From positions 1 to 46,198 of the forward strand of contig CAYSOW010000003.1 of the NCBI GenBank assembly GCA_964432715.1: a stretch of DNA of 46,198 nt, read 5' to 3'. The notes under the pieces are model-generated. The model was not told the origin of the DNA. It searched no databases and saw only the letters and a program-made list of their open reading frames with translations. This document shows positions 24,257-32,622 of the stretch, in pieces. Source of the DNA: Phocaeicola_A sp964432715 (GTDB taxonomy: Bacteria; Bacteroidota; Bacteroidia; Bacteroidales; Bacteroidaceae). Within the stretch, counting starts at the first letter, position 1. Each line of letters starts with the position of its first letter. The position numbers and the translations under genes are program-made.

Positions 24257-25078
24257 CTATTGTTCGTCGCCCCAAACCAGGTCGTAGAACTCATTGCAAT
24301 CATGGTGATACTCCTCATCCTCTGCCTTGAATTTCATCACCGGCAGGTTCAAGTCCTTCGCATGTTTGATGATTCCACGTCCCACCTGAGCGCTGTTTAC
24401 AATCAATCCGTCAGAATACTCCAAAGCCAGCTTCTCCAGGTCGGCGCAGCTTTTCACTTCGCGCAGACGTTTCAAGTCGGCATCCTCGAGACCTTTCAAG
24501 TCGGCACGCGTATCCAGTCCGGGCGCGATGGGACTATTGAAGCAGTCGCCGTAAGAAGAGTAAACCACCTTACAGTCGCGGAACGAAGGTTCCTCCTTGT
24601 AAGCAGTCTTGATATAAAGCGGAGCCAAAGCGCTCATCCAACCATGACAATGAATCACATCGGGGCACCAACGCAATTTCTTCACCGTCTCCAACACGCC
24701 GCGCGCATAGAAAATGGCACGTTCATCGTTGTCGGTATATTCGATGCCGTTCTCGTCAGCGGCCATCATACGGTGCTGAAAATAATCGTCGTTATCAATA
24801 AAGTAAACCTGCATGCGTGCCGACTGAATGGAAGCCACCTTGATAATCAACGGATGATCTGTATCGTCGATAATCAAGTTCATTCCCGAGAGGCGGATCA
24901 CTTCATGAAGCTGATTTCTTCTTTCGTTGATATTTCCCCACTTGGGCATGAATGTTCTAATCTCCCGTCCTTGCTCTTGGATGGCCTGCGGAAGATATCT
25001 TCCTGCTTTGGACATTTCCGATTCCGGAACGTATGGCGTGATTTCTTGAGTGATAAATAATACTTTGTTTGCCTTCAT
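24257..25078 (-). CDS. Half-length glycogen/starch synthase-like protein (GT5 N-terminal domain)
   Basis: At 273 residues this corresponds only to the N-terminal Rossmann domain of GlgA-type synthases, which usually run to about 470-550. Seen are KVLFITQEITPYVPESEMSK at the N-terminus, PKWGNINERRN, PDVIHCHGWMSALAPLYIK and, near the end, LEYSDGLIVNSAQVGRGI. The ADP-glucose lysine motif KxGG of GlgA is here KAGR. The C-terminal nucleotide-binding domain is absent; the frame ends normally and no remnant lies downstream before DUF4270. Similar short proteins are annotated as glycogen synthase in Bacteroides. Independent catalysis is doubtful; it may act with a partner or as a regulator. Confidence 0.82.
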   Translation of the reverse strand: MKANKVLFITQEITPYVPESEMSKAGRYLPQAIQEQGREIRTFMPKWGNINERRNQLHEVIRLSGMNLIIDDTDHPLIIKVASIQSARMQVYFIDNDDYFQHRMMAADENGIEYTDNDERAIFYARGVLETVKKLRWCPDVIHCHGWMSALAPLYIKTAYKEEPSFRDCKVVYSSYGDCFNSPIAPGLDTRADLKGLEDADLKRLREVKSCADLEKLALEYSDGLIVNSAQVGRGIIKHAKDLNLPVMKFKAEDEEYHHDCNEFYDLVWGDEQ

Positions 25079-25106
25079 TGTGCTATCTCTTTGTCATAAT
25101 CTTCTG

Positions 25107-25114
25107 CAAAGATA
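25107..25114 (-). promoter_or_regulatory. -7 box for the GT5-like gene and DUF4270
   Basis: TATCTTTG on the minus strand matches TAnnTTTG, 28 bp upstream of ATG 25078. Confidence 0.65.
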
Positions 25115-25291
25115 CAAAAAATCTGCCGTTTAAAAAACATACGCGCGTACAAAATAATTTTATAGCTATTGTAAATGCTTTATAATCAGTGTATAAGAGG
25201 TGTAATTTAGACACTATGAAAAGAGCTTTGTTTGCATTATTTTAGTTTATTTCTTCTTTATATGCTAAATAATAGCTTATTTTGCAGCGAA

Positions 25292-25308
25292 TTTCACGTA
25301 AAGTGAAA
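25292..25308 (+). promoter_or_regulatory. Small palindrome in the panC leader
   Basis: TTTCAC-GTAAA-GTGAAA lies 20 bp before the panC ATG and next to its AAAAAGGAG ribosome site. It could be an operator or a small hairpin affecting translation. A shortened -7-like TATTTTG lies at 25278-25284. Confidence 0.3.
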
Positions 25309-25327
25309 GAAAAAAGGAGTAATTACA

Positions 25328-26176
25328 ATGAAATTAATTAAGACTATTAGTGAGTTACAGGCCGAACTGAGTGCCTACAGAGCACAGGGGAAAAAGATTG
25401 GCTTGGTACCGACGATGGGTGCGTTGCATGCCGGACACGCCTCGTTGGTGAAACGTAGTGTTGCCGACAATGACGCTACGGTCGTTAGCGTATTTGTAAA
25501 TCCGACACAGTTTAACGATAAGAACGACCTGGCAAAGTATCCGCGTACGCTGGAGGCTGACTGCAAGTTGCTGGAGGGGTTGAATGCCACTTATGTGTTC
25601 GCTCCCGAGGTGGCCGAGATGTATCCCGAGCCCGATACTCGTCAGTTTAGTTTTGCTCCGTTGGATACAGTGATGGAGGGTGCCTTCCGTCCGGGACATT
25701 TCAACGGTGTGGCACAGATTGTTTCCAAACTGTTTGATGCCGTGCAGCCCGACAACGCCTACTTTGGCGAGAAGGACTTCCAGCAGTTGGCCATCATCCG
25801 TGAGATGGTTCGTCAGCTGGGCTATCAGTTGAATATCGTGGGTTGCCCCATTGTTCGTGAGGCAGATGGCTTGGCTTTGAGTAGCCGAAATGCACGTTTA
25901 TCTGAAAATGAACGAAAAATTGCTTTAAATATTTCTCAGACTTTGTTTAAAAGTTGTACCTTTGCAGCCGCTCATTCGGTAGCCGAGACGATTGCCTTCG
26001 TTGAGAACTCCATTGCAGCGGTCGACGGACTTCGTTTGGAGTATTTCCAGATTGTGGACGGACGTACGTTGCAACCGATTGCCGATTGGGCCGAAACAGA
26101 TTACGTAGTGGGCTGTATCACTGTATTCTGTGGCGAGGTTCGTTTGATCGACAATATAAAATATAAGGAAAACTAA
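25328..26176 (+). CDS. panC: Pantothenate synthetase
   Basis: PanC joins pantoate and beta-alanine with ATP to give pantothenate, the coenzyme A precursor. The 282-residue product has the nucleotidyltransferase motif LVPTMGALHAGHASLVKRS (HxGH type, about 26-44), VSVFVNPTQFN, the pantoate-binding MEGAFRPGHFNGVAQIVSKL, AYFGEKDFQQLAIIREMV, and CPIVREADGLALSSRNARL. panD follows after 18 bp and makes its substrate beta-alanine, so the pair is a metabolic operon. An AAAAAAGGAG ribosome site lies upstream. Confidence 0.97.
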   Translation: MKLIKTISELQAELSAYRAQGKKIGLVPTMGALHAGHASLVKRSVADNDATVVSVFVNPTQFNDKNDLAKYPRTLEADCKLLEGLNATYVFAPEVAEMYPEPDTRQFSFAPLDTVMEGAFRPGHFNGVAQIVSKLFDAVQPDNAYFGEKDFQQLAIIREMVRQLGYQLNIVGCPIVREADGLALSSRNARLSENERKIALNISQTLFKSCTFAAAHSVAETIAFVENSIAAVDGLRLEYFQIVDGRTLQPIADWAETDYVVGCITVFCGEVRLIDNIKYKEN

Positions 26177-26194
26177 AAACAAAGAGATCGAGTT

Positions 26195-26539
26195 ATGATG
26201 ATTGAAGTAATGAAGTCGAAGTTGCATTGCGCACATGTTACGGAAGCCAATCTGAACTACATGGGCAGCATTACTATCGACGAAGATTTGATGGACGCAG
26301 TGAACCTGATTGCCGGTGAGAAGGTGGCCATCGTTGACAATAACAACGGTGAGCGTTTTGAAACCTATATCATCAAAGGTGAAAGAGGATCGGGATGCAT
26401 CTGCCTGAACGGCGCGGCAGCGCGCAAGGTGCAGGTGGGCGATGTGGTCATTATCATGTCCTATGCCCTCATGGATTTTGAGGAGGCAAAAACCTTCAAA
26501 CCTATGGTAGCTTTCCCGGATGCGAACAACAAGTTATAA
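26195..26539 (+). CDS. panD: Aspartate 1-decarboxylase proenzyme
   Basis: PanD makes beta-alanine from aspartate. The 114-residue proenzyme contains the self-cleavage site Gly24-Ser25 in NYMGSITID, which yields the pyruvoyl cofactor, and the conserved MKSKLHCAHVTEANL before it. Later motifs GSGCICLNGAAARKVQVGD are also typical. Translation could start at either of two adjacent ATGs at 26195 or 26198. The gene is followed by a hairpin terminator. Confidence 0.96.
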   Translation: MMIEVMKSKLHCAHVTEANLNYMGSITIDEDLMDAVNLIAGEKVAIVDNNNGERFETYIIKGERGSGCICLNGAAARKVQVGDVVIIMSYALMDFEEAKTFKPMVAFPDANNKL

Positions 26540-26567
26540 TCATCGGAAAGATATTTCAGACAAATAG

Positions 26568-26611
26568 AAAAGAGAGTTGACGGGCACCCGCCTGAGTCGA
26601 CTCTCTTTTTG
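26568..26611 (+). terminator. Terminator after panC-panD
   Basis: AGAGAGTTGAC pairs with GTCGACTCTCT (one G-U pair) and is followed by TTTTTG. Confidence 0.8.
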
Positions 26612-26693
26612 TTTTATGGGTACTTCCGGGGGCGCTATGTGAAATAAAAACAAAAGAAACCTTAACGAACGCTCCACTTTCTACTGTTTTTAC

Positions 26694-26701
26694 TATATTT
26701 G
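26694..26701 (+). promoter_or_regulatory. -7 box for the MORN-repeat gene
   Basis: TATATTTG matches TAnnTTTG, 40 bp upstream of the ATG. Confidence 0.6.
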
Positions 26702-26741
26702 TCGAAAATACGCTGAACAAATTGCATAAATATAGAAAATC

Positions 26742-27860
26742 ATGAAATTAAGATATACTACACTCCTACTTTTCTTGCTGACAGTTGTTTCACTGCATGC
26801 TCAAATTAAAATTGGTAATTACACGTATAAGGACGGTAGCGTCTATACCGGTGAACTGAAGGGTAGCAAACCGAATGGCAAGGGTAAGACGGTGTTCAAG
26901 AGCGGTAGTACCTATGAGGGCGCTTACGTGAAGGGTAAGCGCGAGGGCTACGGCGTCTACACTTTTGCCAACGGCGAACGCTACGAGGGTAGCTGGTATC
27001 AAGATCAGCAGCATGGCAAGGGTACGTTCTACTTCAGCAACAACAATCGCTACGAGGGTATGTGGTACATGGACTACCAGCATGGTCAGGGTACGATGTA
27101 CTATCACAACGGCGACCTTTACATCGGCAACTGGGTGCAGGACAAGCGCGATGGCAACGGTACTTACACCTGGAAGAACGGGGCTTACTACACCGGTCAG
27201 TGGAAAAAGGATAAGAAGAATGGCACGGGTACGCTCGACTGGAACGACGGCTCTAAGTATGTGGGCCAGTGGAAGGACGATGTGCGCCAGGGCGAAGGTA
27301 CCTACCACTATACCAATGGCGATGAGTATATCGGTGAGTGGGACAATGATATGCAGCATGGTCATGGCATCTATAAATTCCATACCGGCGACAAGTATGA
27401 AGGGGCTTACTACATGGGCGAGCGCACGGGCGAGGGGGTCTATGTGCATCAGAATGGCGATATGTATGTGGGCAGTTTCAAAGAGGGTGAACTGGAAGGC
27501 AAAGGCACTTTCACCTGGTCGAACGGTACGGTCTATTCGGGCAACTGGGTAGCCGGCCACCGCTCCGGTAAGGGTAAATACACCTGGAAGAACGGGGATG
27601 TCTATGAGGGTGAGTGGAAGAACGACTTGCCCGATGGCGAGGGTACCCTGAAGAATGCGGATGGCACCACCTACAAAGGCTCTTTCGTGAAAGGTAAGAA
27701 AGAGGGGAAAGGCGTGCTCGAAGAGAAGAACGGCGTTCGTTACGAGGGCTTCTTCAAGCAAGATATGAAACACGGACCGTTTGTGGAGATTGACAACAAC
27801 GGACAGACGATTCGTAAAGGCACCTATAAATACGGAAAAATAGAGACGACTTCTAAATGA
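26742..27860 (+). CDS. Secreted MORN-repeat protein
   Basis: This 372-residue protein has a signal peptide ending at LHAQ (about residue 21), then 14 consecutive 23-residue MORN repeats of the form Y-x-G-x-(W/F/Y)...G-x-G-x-(Y/F)...(N/D)-G. The repeats run from about residue 37 to 358 without interruption. MORN repeats form an elongated beta-sheet and are linked to membrane or lipid association in other proteins; here no enzyme domain is attached. Export suggests a periplasmic or surface role, otherwise unknown. The DNA shows a matching 69-bp rhythm. The stop codon lies 4 bp before the assembly gap. Confidence 0.9.
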   Translation: MKLRYTTLLLFLLTVVSLHAQIKIGNYTYKDGSVYTGELKGSKPNGKGKTVFKSGSTYEGAYVKGKREGYGVYTFANGERYEGSWYQDQQHGKGTFYFSNNNRYEGMWYMDYQHGQGTMYYHNGDLYIGNWVQDKRDGNGTYTWKNGAYYTGQWKKDKKNGTGTLDWNDGSKYVGQWKDDVRQGEGTYHYTNGDEYIGEWDNDMQHGHGIYKFHTGDKYEGAYYMGERTGEGVYVHQNGDMYVGSFKEGELEGKGTFTWSNGTVYSGNWVAGHRSGKGKYTWKNGDVYEGEWKNDLPDGEGTLKNADGTTYKGSFVKGKKEGKGVLEEKNGVRYEGFFKQDMKHGPFVEIDNNGQTIRKGTYKYGKIETTSK

Positions 27861-27864
27861 TGGA

Positions 27865-27964
27865 NNNNNNNNNNNNNNNNNNNNNNNNNNNNNNNNNNNN
27901 NNNNNNNNNNNNNNNNNNNNNNNNNNNNNNNNNNNNNNNNNNNNNNNNNNNNNNNNNNNNNNNN
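27865..27964. other. Assembly gap of exactly 100 N
   Basis: A run of 100 N is the standard placeholder for a gap of unknown size between contigs. The genes on either side (MORN protein and inositol-monophosphatase-like enzyme) may therefore not be true neighbours, and genes may be missing. Confidence 0.95.
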
Positions 27965-28022
27965 GGGGATTGCCTGATGAATGTCCTATATATAATAAGG
28001 AGTATCTCATAAATTGATAACG

Positions 28023-28808
28023 ATGGATTTAGAACAAATCACCCGGGAAGTTCGTCAGCTGGCAGTGTCCACCGGCGCTTTCATTCGCGAGGAGCGTACG
28101 CGCTTTCAGCGGAGTAGGGTAGAAACAAAGAATGCACACGACTATGTGTCGTATGTGGATAAGGAATCGGAACGTCGCATTGTGGCGCGTTTGCACGAGC
28201 TCCTTCCCGAAGCCGGCTTCATTGCCGAAGAGGGAAGCGGTAGTTTTACGGATGAAACCTATTGTTGGGTGGTCGACCCTTTGGATGGCACCACCAACTT
28301 TATTCATGATAATGCTCCCTTCTGTGTCAGCATTGCGCTGCGCAACCGGGAGGAACTGCTGGTCGGCGTGGTCTATGAAATCTGTCGCGACGAGTGTTAT
28401 TGGGCATGGAAGGGAAGCAAGGCTTATCTGAATGGCAAAGAGATTCAGGTCTCTTCCATTGATTCACCCGATGAATCCTTTATTCAACTGGGATTCCCCT
28501 ATAATGCCGAACGTTATCGCGACTTCGTCACCTCGTTGATTCGTCAGCTCTACGGCCATGTCGGTGGCTTGCGTCTGCAAGGTTCTGCCGCTGCCGAGCT
28601 CTGCTATGTAGCGTGTGGACGCTTCGAGGCACGAATCGAGGCACTGCTCGGTCCTTGGGATATCGCTGCCGGCGCACTGATTTTGCAGCAGGCGGGCGGC
28701 CGAATCACCGACTATCGAGGAGGGGACGAATGCTATTCCGGGCGTGAAGTGTTGGCTACCAACGGCAAAATACACGATTTTTTGCTGAAAACGATTGCAA
28801 ACCTGTAA
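28023..28808 (+). CDS. Inositol monophosphatase family protein
   Basis: This 261-residue metal-dependent phosphatase has the family motifs AEEGS (about 64-68), the metal-binding DPLDGTTNFIH (about 82-92), and the C-terminal GPWDIAAGALILQQAGG. The family includes inositol-1-phosphatase (SuhB), CysQ and others. Bacteroides make inositol lipids, so an inositol phosphate is a plausible substrate, but this cannot be decided here. ATG 28023 is chosen; a TTG three codons upstream is less likely. The promoter may lie in the upstream assembly gap. Confidence 0.92.
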   Translation: MDLEQITREVRQLAVSTGAFIREERTRFQRSRVETKNAHDYVSYVDKESERRIVARLHELLPEAGFIAEEGSGSFTDETYCWVVDPLDGTTNFIHDNAPFCVSIALRNREELLVGVVYEICRDECYWAWKGSKAYLNGKEIQVSSIDSPDESFIQLGFPYNAERYRDFVTSLIRQLYGHVGGLRLQGSAAAELCYVACGRFEARIEALLGPWDIAAGALILQQAGGRITDYRGGDECYSGREVLATNGKIHDFLLKTIANL

Positions 28809-28847
28809 AAAAAACGCCAAACGTTCCCCTATAACTTATTTTATTTC

Positions 28848-28855
28848 TATATTTG
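28848..28855 (+). promoter_or_regulatory. -7 box for the YhcH-like gene
   Basis: TATATTTG matches TAnnTTTG, 33 bp upstream of ATG 28889. Confidence 0.65.
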
Positions 28856-28888
28856 CGCTCTAACAAACATTAACTAATAAATAAAGAT

Positions 28889-29332
28889 ATGGTTATTGAT
28901 ACACTGGAAAACTTAGGGAAGTATGCATCGCTGAACCCCTTATTTGCAAAAGCAATCGAATATTTGCAGTCGATTGATTTGAATGCACAGGAGCCGGGTA
29001 AAACTCAGCTTCAGGGCTCTGACTTGGTTGTGAACATCTCTTTGGCAAAAGGAAAAACCAAAGAACAGGCACAATTGGAAACTCATAAAAACTTCATCGA
29101 CATCCAGATTCCTCTGTCATGCACGGAGACAATGGGTTACACACCTGCTTGCAACTTGCCTGCCGGTGAGTACAATGCTGAGAAGGATATCACGAAATTC
29201 GCCATTCCCTCTGAGTCGTACATCGATGTAAAACCCGGAATGTTTGCCATCTTCTTCCCTCAAGACGGTCATGCTCCTTGCATCTCTTCTGAGGAAACCA
29301 TTAAGAAAGTAGTGGTAAAAGTCTTAGCCTAA
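28889..29332 (+). CDS. YhcH/YjgK/YiaL family protein
   Basis: This 147-residue cupin-like protein belongs to the YhcH/YjgK/YiaL (DUF386) family. Matching features are METHK-like ETHKNFIDIQIPL, the D-(I/V)-x-F segment at DITKFAIPSESYIDVKPG and MFAIFFPQDGHAPCI with the metal-binding histidine region. Members occur with sialic acid or other sugar genes (YhcH, EbgC), and may be anomerases or isomerases. No such genes are adjacent here. The start is preceded by a good -7 box, and glgB follows after 22 bp, so read-through into glgB is possible. Confidence 0.88.
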   Translation: MVIDTLENLGKYASLNPLFAKAIEYLQSIDLNAQEPGKTQLQGSDLVVNISLAKGKTKEQAQLETHKNFIDIQIPLSCTETMGYTPACNLPAGEYNAEKDITKFAIPSESYIDVKPGMFAIFFPQDGHAPCISSEETIKKVVVKVLA

Positions 29333-29354
29333 TCTTTGAATAAAACTCCCATAC

Positions 29355-31370
29355 ATGAAAAAGACATTGAAACTTATAGCCAACGACCCGTGGTTGGATC
29401 CTTATGAAGAGGCCATCAACGGGCGGCATCAATTTGCTTTGGACAAGGAATCGGAGCTGACCGATGGTGGTCGCTCTACGTTGTCGGACTTTGCTTCCGG
29501 GTATCTCTATTTTGGTCTTCATCGCACAGATAAAGGCTGGGTGTTCCGTGAGTGGGCTCCGAATGCAACTGATATCTATCTGGTGGGAGATTTTAATGAT
29601 TGGACGGAGAAGAAGGAATTCCGACTGAAAGCGCTTAAGGATGGGTGTTGGGAACTGAAAATGAAGCCCGACACCCTTCACCATGGCGATCACTATAAAC
29701 TGAAGATTCATTGGGAAGGCGGATGCGGTGAACGTATCCCGGCTTGGGCACGTCGCGTGGTGCAGGATGAAACGACGCGTATCTTTAGTGCACAGGTGTG
29801 GGACCCGAAGAAGCCTTATGTCTTCAAGAAAAAGAAATTCAAACCCAATACCGATCCGCTGCTGATCTATGAGTGCCACGTGGGCATGGCGCAGGATGAG
29901 GAGAAGGTGGGCACTTACAACGAGTTCCGTGAGAAGGTGCTGCCGCGTATTGCTGCCGATGGCTACAACTGTATTCAGGTGATGGCCATTCAGGAACACC
30001 CCTACTATGGTAGCTTCGGTTATCATGTCTCCAGCTTCTTTGCAGCCTCTTCCCGCTTTGGTACGCCCGATGAGTTGAAACAGTTGATTGACGCGGCACA
30101 CCGCATGGGCATTGCCGTCATCATGGATATTGTTCACTCTCATGCGGTGAAGAATGAGGTGGAAGGATTGGGCAACTTTGCCGGCGACCCTTGTCAATAC
30201 TTCTATCAAGGGGCTCGTCGCGAGCATCCCGCTTGGGACTCTCTCTGCTTTGATTACGGAAAGAATGCGGTGCTTCACTTCCTGCTCTCCAACTGTAAGT
30301 TCTGGATGGAGGAGTATAAGTTCGACGGCTTCCGTTTCGACGGCGTCACTTCCATGCTCTATTACAGCCACGGATTGGGAGAGGCTTTCTGTAACTATGC
30401 CGACTATTACAACGGTCACGAAGATGACAATGCCATCTGTTACCTCACCTTGGCCAACAAACTGATTCATCAGGTGAACCCTGACGCCATCACCATTGCC
30501 GAGGAGGTCTCCGGTATGCCGGGCTTGGCGGCTCCCTTTGAGGCGGGCGGCTATGGCTTCGACTATCGTATGGCGATGAACATCCCCGACTATTGGATTA
30601 AGACCATCAAGGAACGGGTGGACGAGGAGTGGAAACCCTCCAGCCTCTTCTGGGAGGTGACCAACCGTCGTAAGGATGAGAAGACCATCTCGTATGCCGA
30701 GAGTCACGATCAGGCATTGGTGGGGGATAAGACCATCATCTTCCGCCTGGTGGATGCCGATATGTATTGGCACTTCCGCATCGGCGATGAGAATGGAACA
30801 GCGAACCGCGGTATTGCGCTGCATAAGATGATTCGTCTGCTCACCGCTTCCACCATCAACGGTGGTTATCTGAACTTCATGGGCAATGAGTTCGGACATC
30901 CGGAGTGGATTGACTTCCCCCGCGAGGGCAACGGATGGAGTTACAAATATGCCCGTCGTCAATGGAACCTGGTGGACAATCCGGAGTTGTGTTATCACTA
31001 CTTGGGCGATTTCGACAAGGCGATGATTCATCTCATTGGCGGAAAGAAGAAATTTGAAGTGAGTCCGGTGCAGGAAGTTTGGCACGATGACGGCGACCAG
31101 GTACTGGCTTACTCGCGCGACGAATTAATCTTCGTCTTCAACTTCAGTCCCACGCGCTCCTTCACCGACTATGGATTCCTGGTGAAGGCCGGTGCTTATG
31201 AAGTGGTGCTGAACACCGATGCGAAAGCGTTTGGAGGAAACGGCCTGGCGGACGACGCCGTGCGCCATCTCACCAACTTCGACCCGCTCTACAAGAAGGA
31301 CGGAAAGGAGTGGCTGAAGCTCTATCTCCCGGCTCGCTCGGCGGTAGTCTTACGAAAAATAAAAGAATAA
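29355..31370 (+). CDS. glgB: 1,4-alpha-glucan branching enzyme, GH13_8-like
   Basis: GlgB creates alpha-1,6 branches in glycogen. The 671-residue product has an N-terminal CBM48 domain (about 55-145, VFREWAPNATDIYLVGDFND), a GH13 barrel, and an all-beta C-terminal domain. Catalytic residues are visible: Asp329 in GFRFDGVTSM, Glu383 in TIAEEVSGMPG, and Asp452 in ESHDQ. The motifs, including FGYHVSSFFAASSRFGTP and FDYRMAMNIPDYWI, resemble the eukaryotic-type subfamily (GH13_8) more than the E. coli type. The gene follows the YhcH-like gene and is followed by a DUF6057 membrane-protein gene after 7 bp. Confidence 0.95.
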   Translation: MKKTLKLIANDPWLDPYEEAINGRHQFALDKESELTDGGRSTLSDFASGYLYFGLHRTDKGWVFREWAPNATDIYLVGDFNDWTEKKEFRLKALKDGCWELKMKPDTLHHGDHYKLKIHWEGGCGERIPAWARRVVQDETTRIFSAQVWDPKKPYVFKKKKFKPNTDPLLIYECHVGMAQDEEKVGTYNEFREKVLPRIAADGYNCIQVMAIQEHPYYGSFGYHVSSFFAASSRFGTPDELKQLIDAAHRMGIAVIMDIVHSHAVKNEVEGLGNFAGDPCQYFYQGARREHPAWDSLCFDYGKNAVLHFLLSNCKFWMEEYKFDGFRFDGVTSMLYYSHGLGEAFCNYADYYNGHEDDNAICYLTLANKLIHQVNPDAITIAEEVSGMPGLAAPFEAGGYGFDYRMAMNIPDYWIKTIKERVDEEWKPSSLFWEVTNRRKDEKTISYAESHDQALVGDKTIIFRLVDADMYWHFRIGDENGTANRGIALHKMIRLLTASTINGGYLNFMGNEFGHPEWIDFPREGNGWSYKYARRQWNLVDNPELCYHYLGDFDKAMIHLIGGKKKFEVSPVQEVWHDDGDQVLAYSRDELIFVFNFSPTRSFTDYGFLVKAGAYEVVLNTDAKAFGGNGLADDAVRHLTNFDPLYKKDGKEWLKLYLPARSAVVLRKIKE

Positions 31371-31377
31371 CGACCTT

Positions 31378-32481
31378 ATGACGCAGTTCATCTCGAAGGA
31401 AAAAGAAGAGGCCGTTTACAGTGTGCGCATTGTTTGCGGTCTTCTTTTTGTTTTGTTTTCCGTCTCTTACCTTTGTATGCAGACTCCCTTACTGGAAGCG
31501 CTTCAACACATGCTTTCGGAAGGGAAGACCTCCTATGCGATGTGGTGGGGAGCCATCATCATCACGTTGGTGCTGGTCATTCTGCAGATGTTGGTGAGTT
31601 TCCTTTCGAGGTGGGTCTCTTATCTGCATGCCCTCAGCTACATCCCTTCGTTCCTCTGCCTGGTGCTGCTCACCAATCATCATCGCGAGCTGTATCAGTT
31701 GCAGATGCCCGAGAAGTGGAACTCGCTCATTCTGATGGTGCTGGGTGCCTACTTGCTGGCGGTGCTCATCAACCGTTTCGGTCGTTCTGCCTGGAACTCC
31801 TTCTATGTCTTTTCGGGGGAGGTCATTCGCTATGCTTCCAACATCTTCCTGATGGTCTTGCTGGCCTTTTCCACCCTTGCTCTTTCCGAGTTGGACGAGT
31901 CGTTCCACTGCGAGCTGCAGTTTGAGAGCCTGGCGCGTAGCGGTCGCCCTGACCAAGCCCTGCAGGTGGGTCGCCGGCGCCATATCAACAGTCGCCTGCT
32001 CACCGCCCTGCGTGCCTATCAGCTCAGTCGCATCGACCAGTTGGGCGATTCGCTTTTCCGCTATCCGCAGCCGTATGGCTCCGAGGCGCTGCTCCTTGGA
32101 CCGACGGTGCGTCAGACCTACCTGACGGTGGAGGAGCAGTATGCTTATCTGGGGGATGTGCGTATGCCGCGAGAGGGGGTACGTGCCTATCTGGAGCGCC
32201 TTTGTCACACTGAGAAGGGCTCGCATGCTTCGCTCGATTACTATCTCTGCGCTCTGTTGCTCGACCGCGACTTGGATACTTTTGTGCGTGAGCTGGATGA
32301 TTATTATGACTTGGATGAGGAGCTCCCGATGCACTATCAAGAGGCGCTGGTGACTTATGCCGAGGAGCATCCCGACTACCATCTCCCTTTCTCTGCTGAT
32401 GCGCTTTTTGCGGCGTATGAGAAGGATTTGGATGCTGATACGCCCGACCCTCAGCGCTATTGGACCTACTATCACCAATAA
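31378..32481 (+). CDS. DUF6057 family membrane protein
   Basis: This 367-residue protein has about four to five transmembrane segments in its N-terminal 180 residues (IVCGLLFVLFSVSYLCM; AIIITLVLVILQMLVSFL; LHALSYIPSFLCLVLL; LILMVLGAYLLAVLI; IFLMVLLAFSTLALS). After these comes a soluble alpha-helical half with TPR-like helices, with RSGRPDQALQVGRRRHINSR and the closing PMHYQEALVTYAEEHPDY. It fits DUF6057, known from Bacteroidales and of unknown function. The 7-bp spacing from glgB suggests an operon, though a link to glycogen is not shown. No signal peptide is visible. Confidence 0.78.
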   Translation: MTQFISKEKEEAVYSVRIVCGLLFVLFSVSYLCMQTPLLEALQHMLSEGKTSYAMWWGAIIITLVLVILQMLVSFLSRWVSYLHALSYIPSFLCLVLLTNHHRELYQLQMPEKWNSLILMVLGAYLLAVLINRFGRSAWNSFYVFSGEVIRYASNIFLMVLLAFSTLALSELDESFHCELQFESLARSGRPDQALQVGRRRHINSRLLTALRAYQLSRIDQLGDSLFRYPQPYGSEALLLGPTVRQTYLTVEEQYAYLGDVRMPREGVRAYLERLCHTEKGSHASLDYYLCALLLDRDLDTFVRELDDYYDLDEELPMHYQEALVTYAEEHPDYHLPFSADALFAAYEKDLDADTPDPQRYWTYYHQ

Positions 32482-32557
32482 TTACATTGTCTAACTTTTG
32501 ACTTTCGGGAAATACTAACAATTTGTTATTACTGTAACAATATTTAACGGATTAAAC

Positions 32558-32587
32558 TTGGGTAATCTAGCCAATTCCCTACCTTTG
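32558..32587 (+). promoter_or_regulatory. Promoter of the glutamine synthetase gene
   Basis: TTG (32558-32560), then 19 bp, then TACCTTTG (32580-32587). The leader is about 30 nt. Confidence 0.7.
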
Positions 32588-32622
32588 CCTGTACTGAAAA
32601 AACCTTTATTCACAGATACACT

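Noticed and set aside
26742..27860. Possible CRISPR array or tandem DNA repeat at the MORN gene
   Set aside because: The 69-bp rhythm follows from 23-residue protein repeats; units differ at the DNA level and there are no spacer-like segments.
29301..31085. 594-codon minus-strand frame opposite glgB
   Set aside because: glgB is unmistakable on the plus strand; the antisense frame shows no motif.
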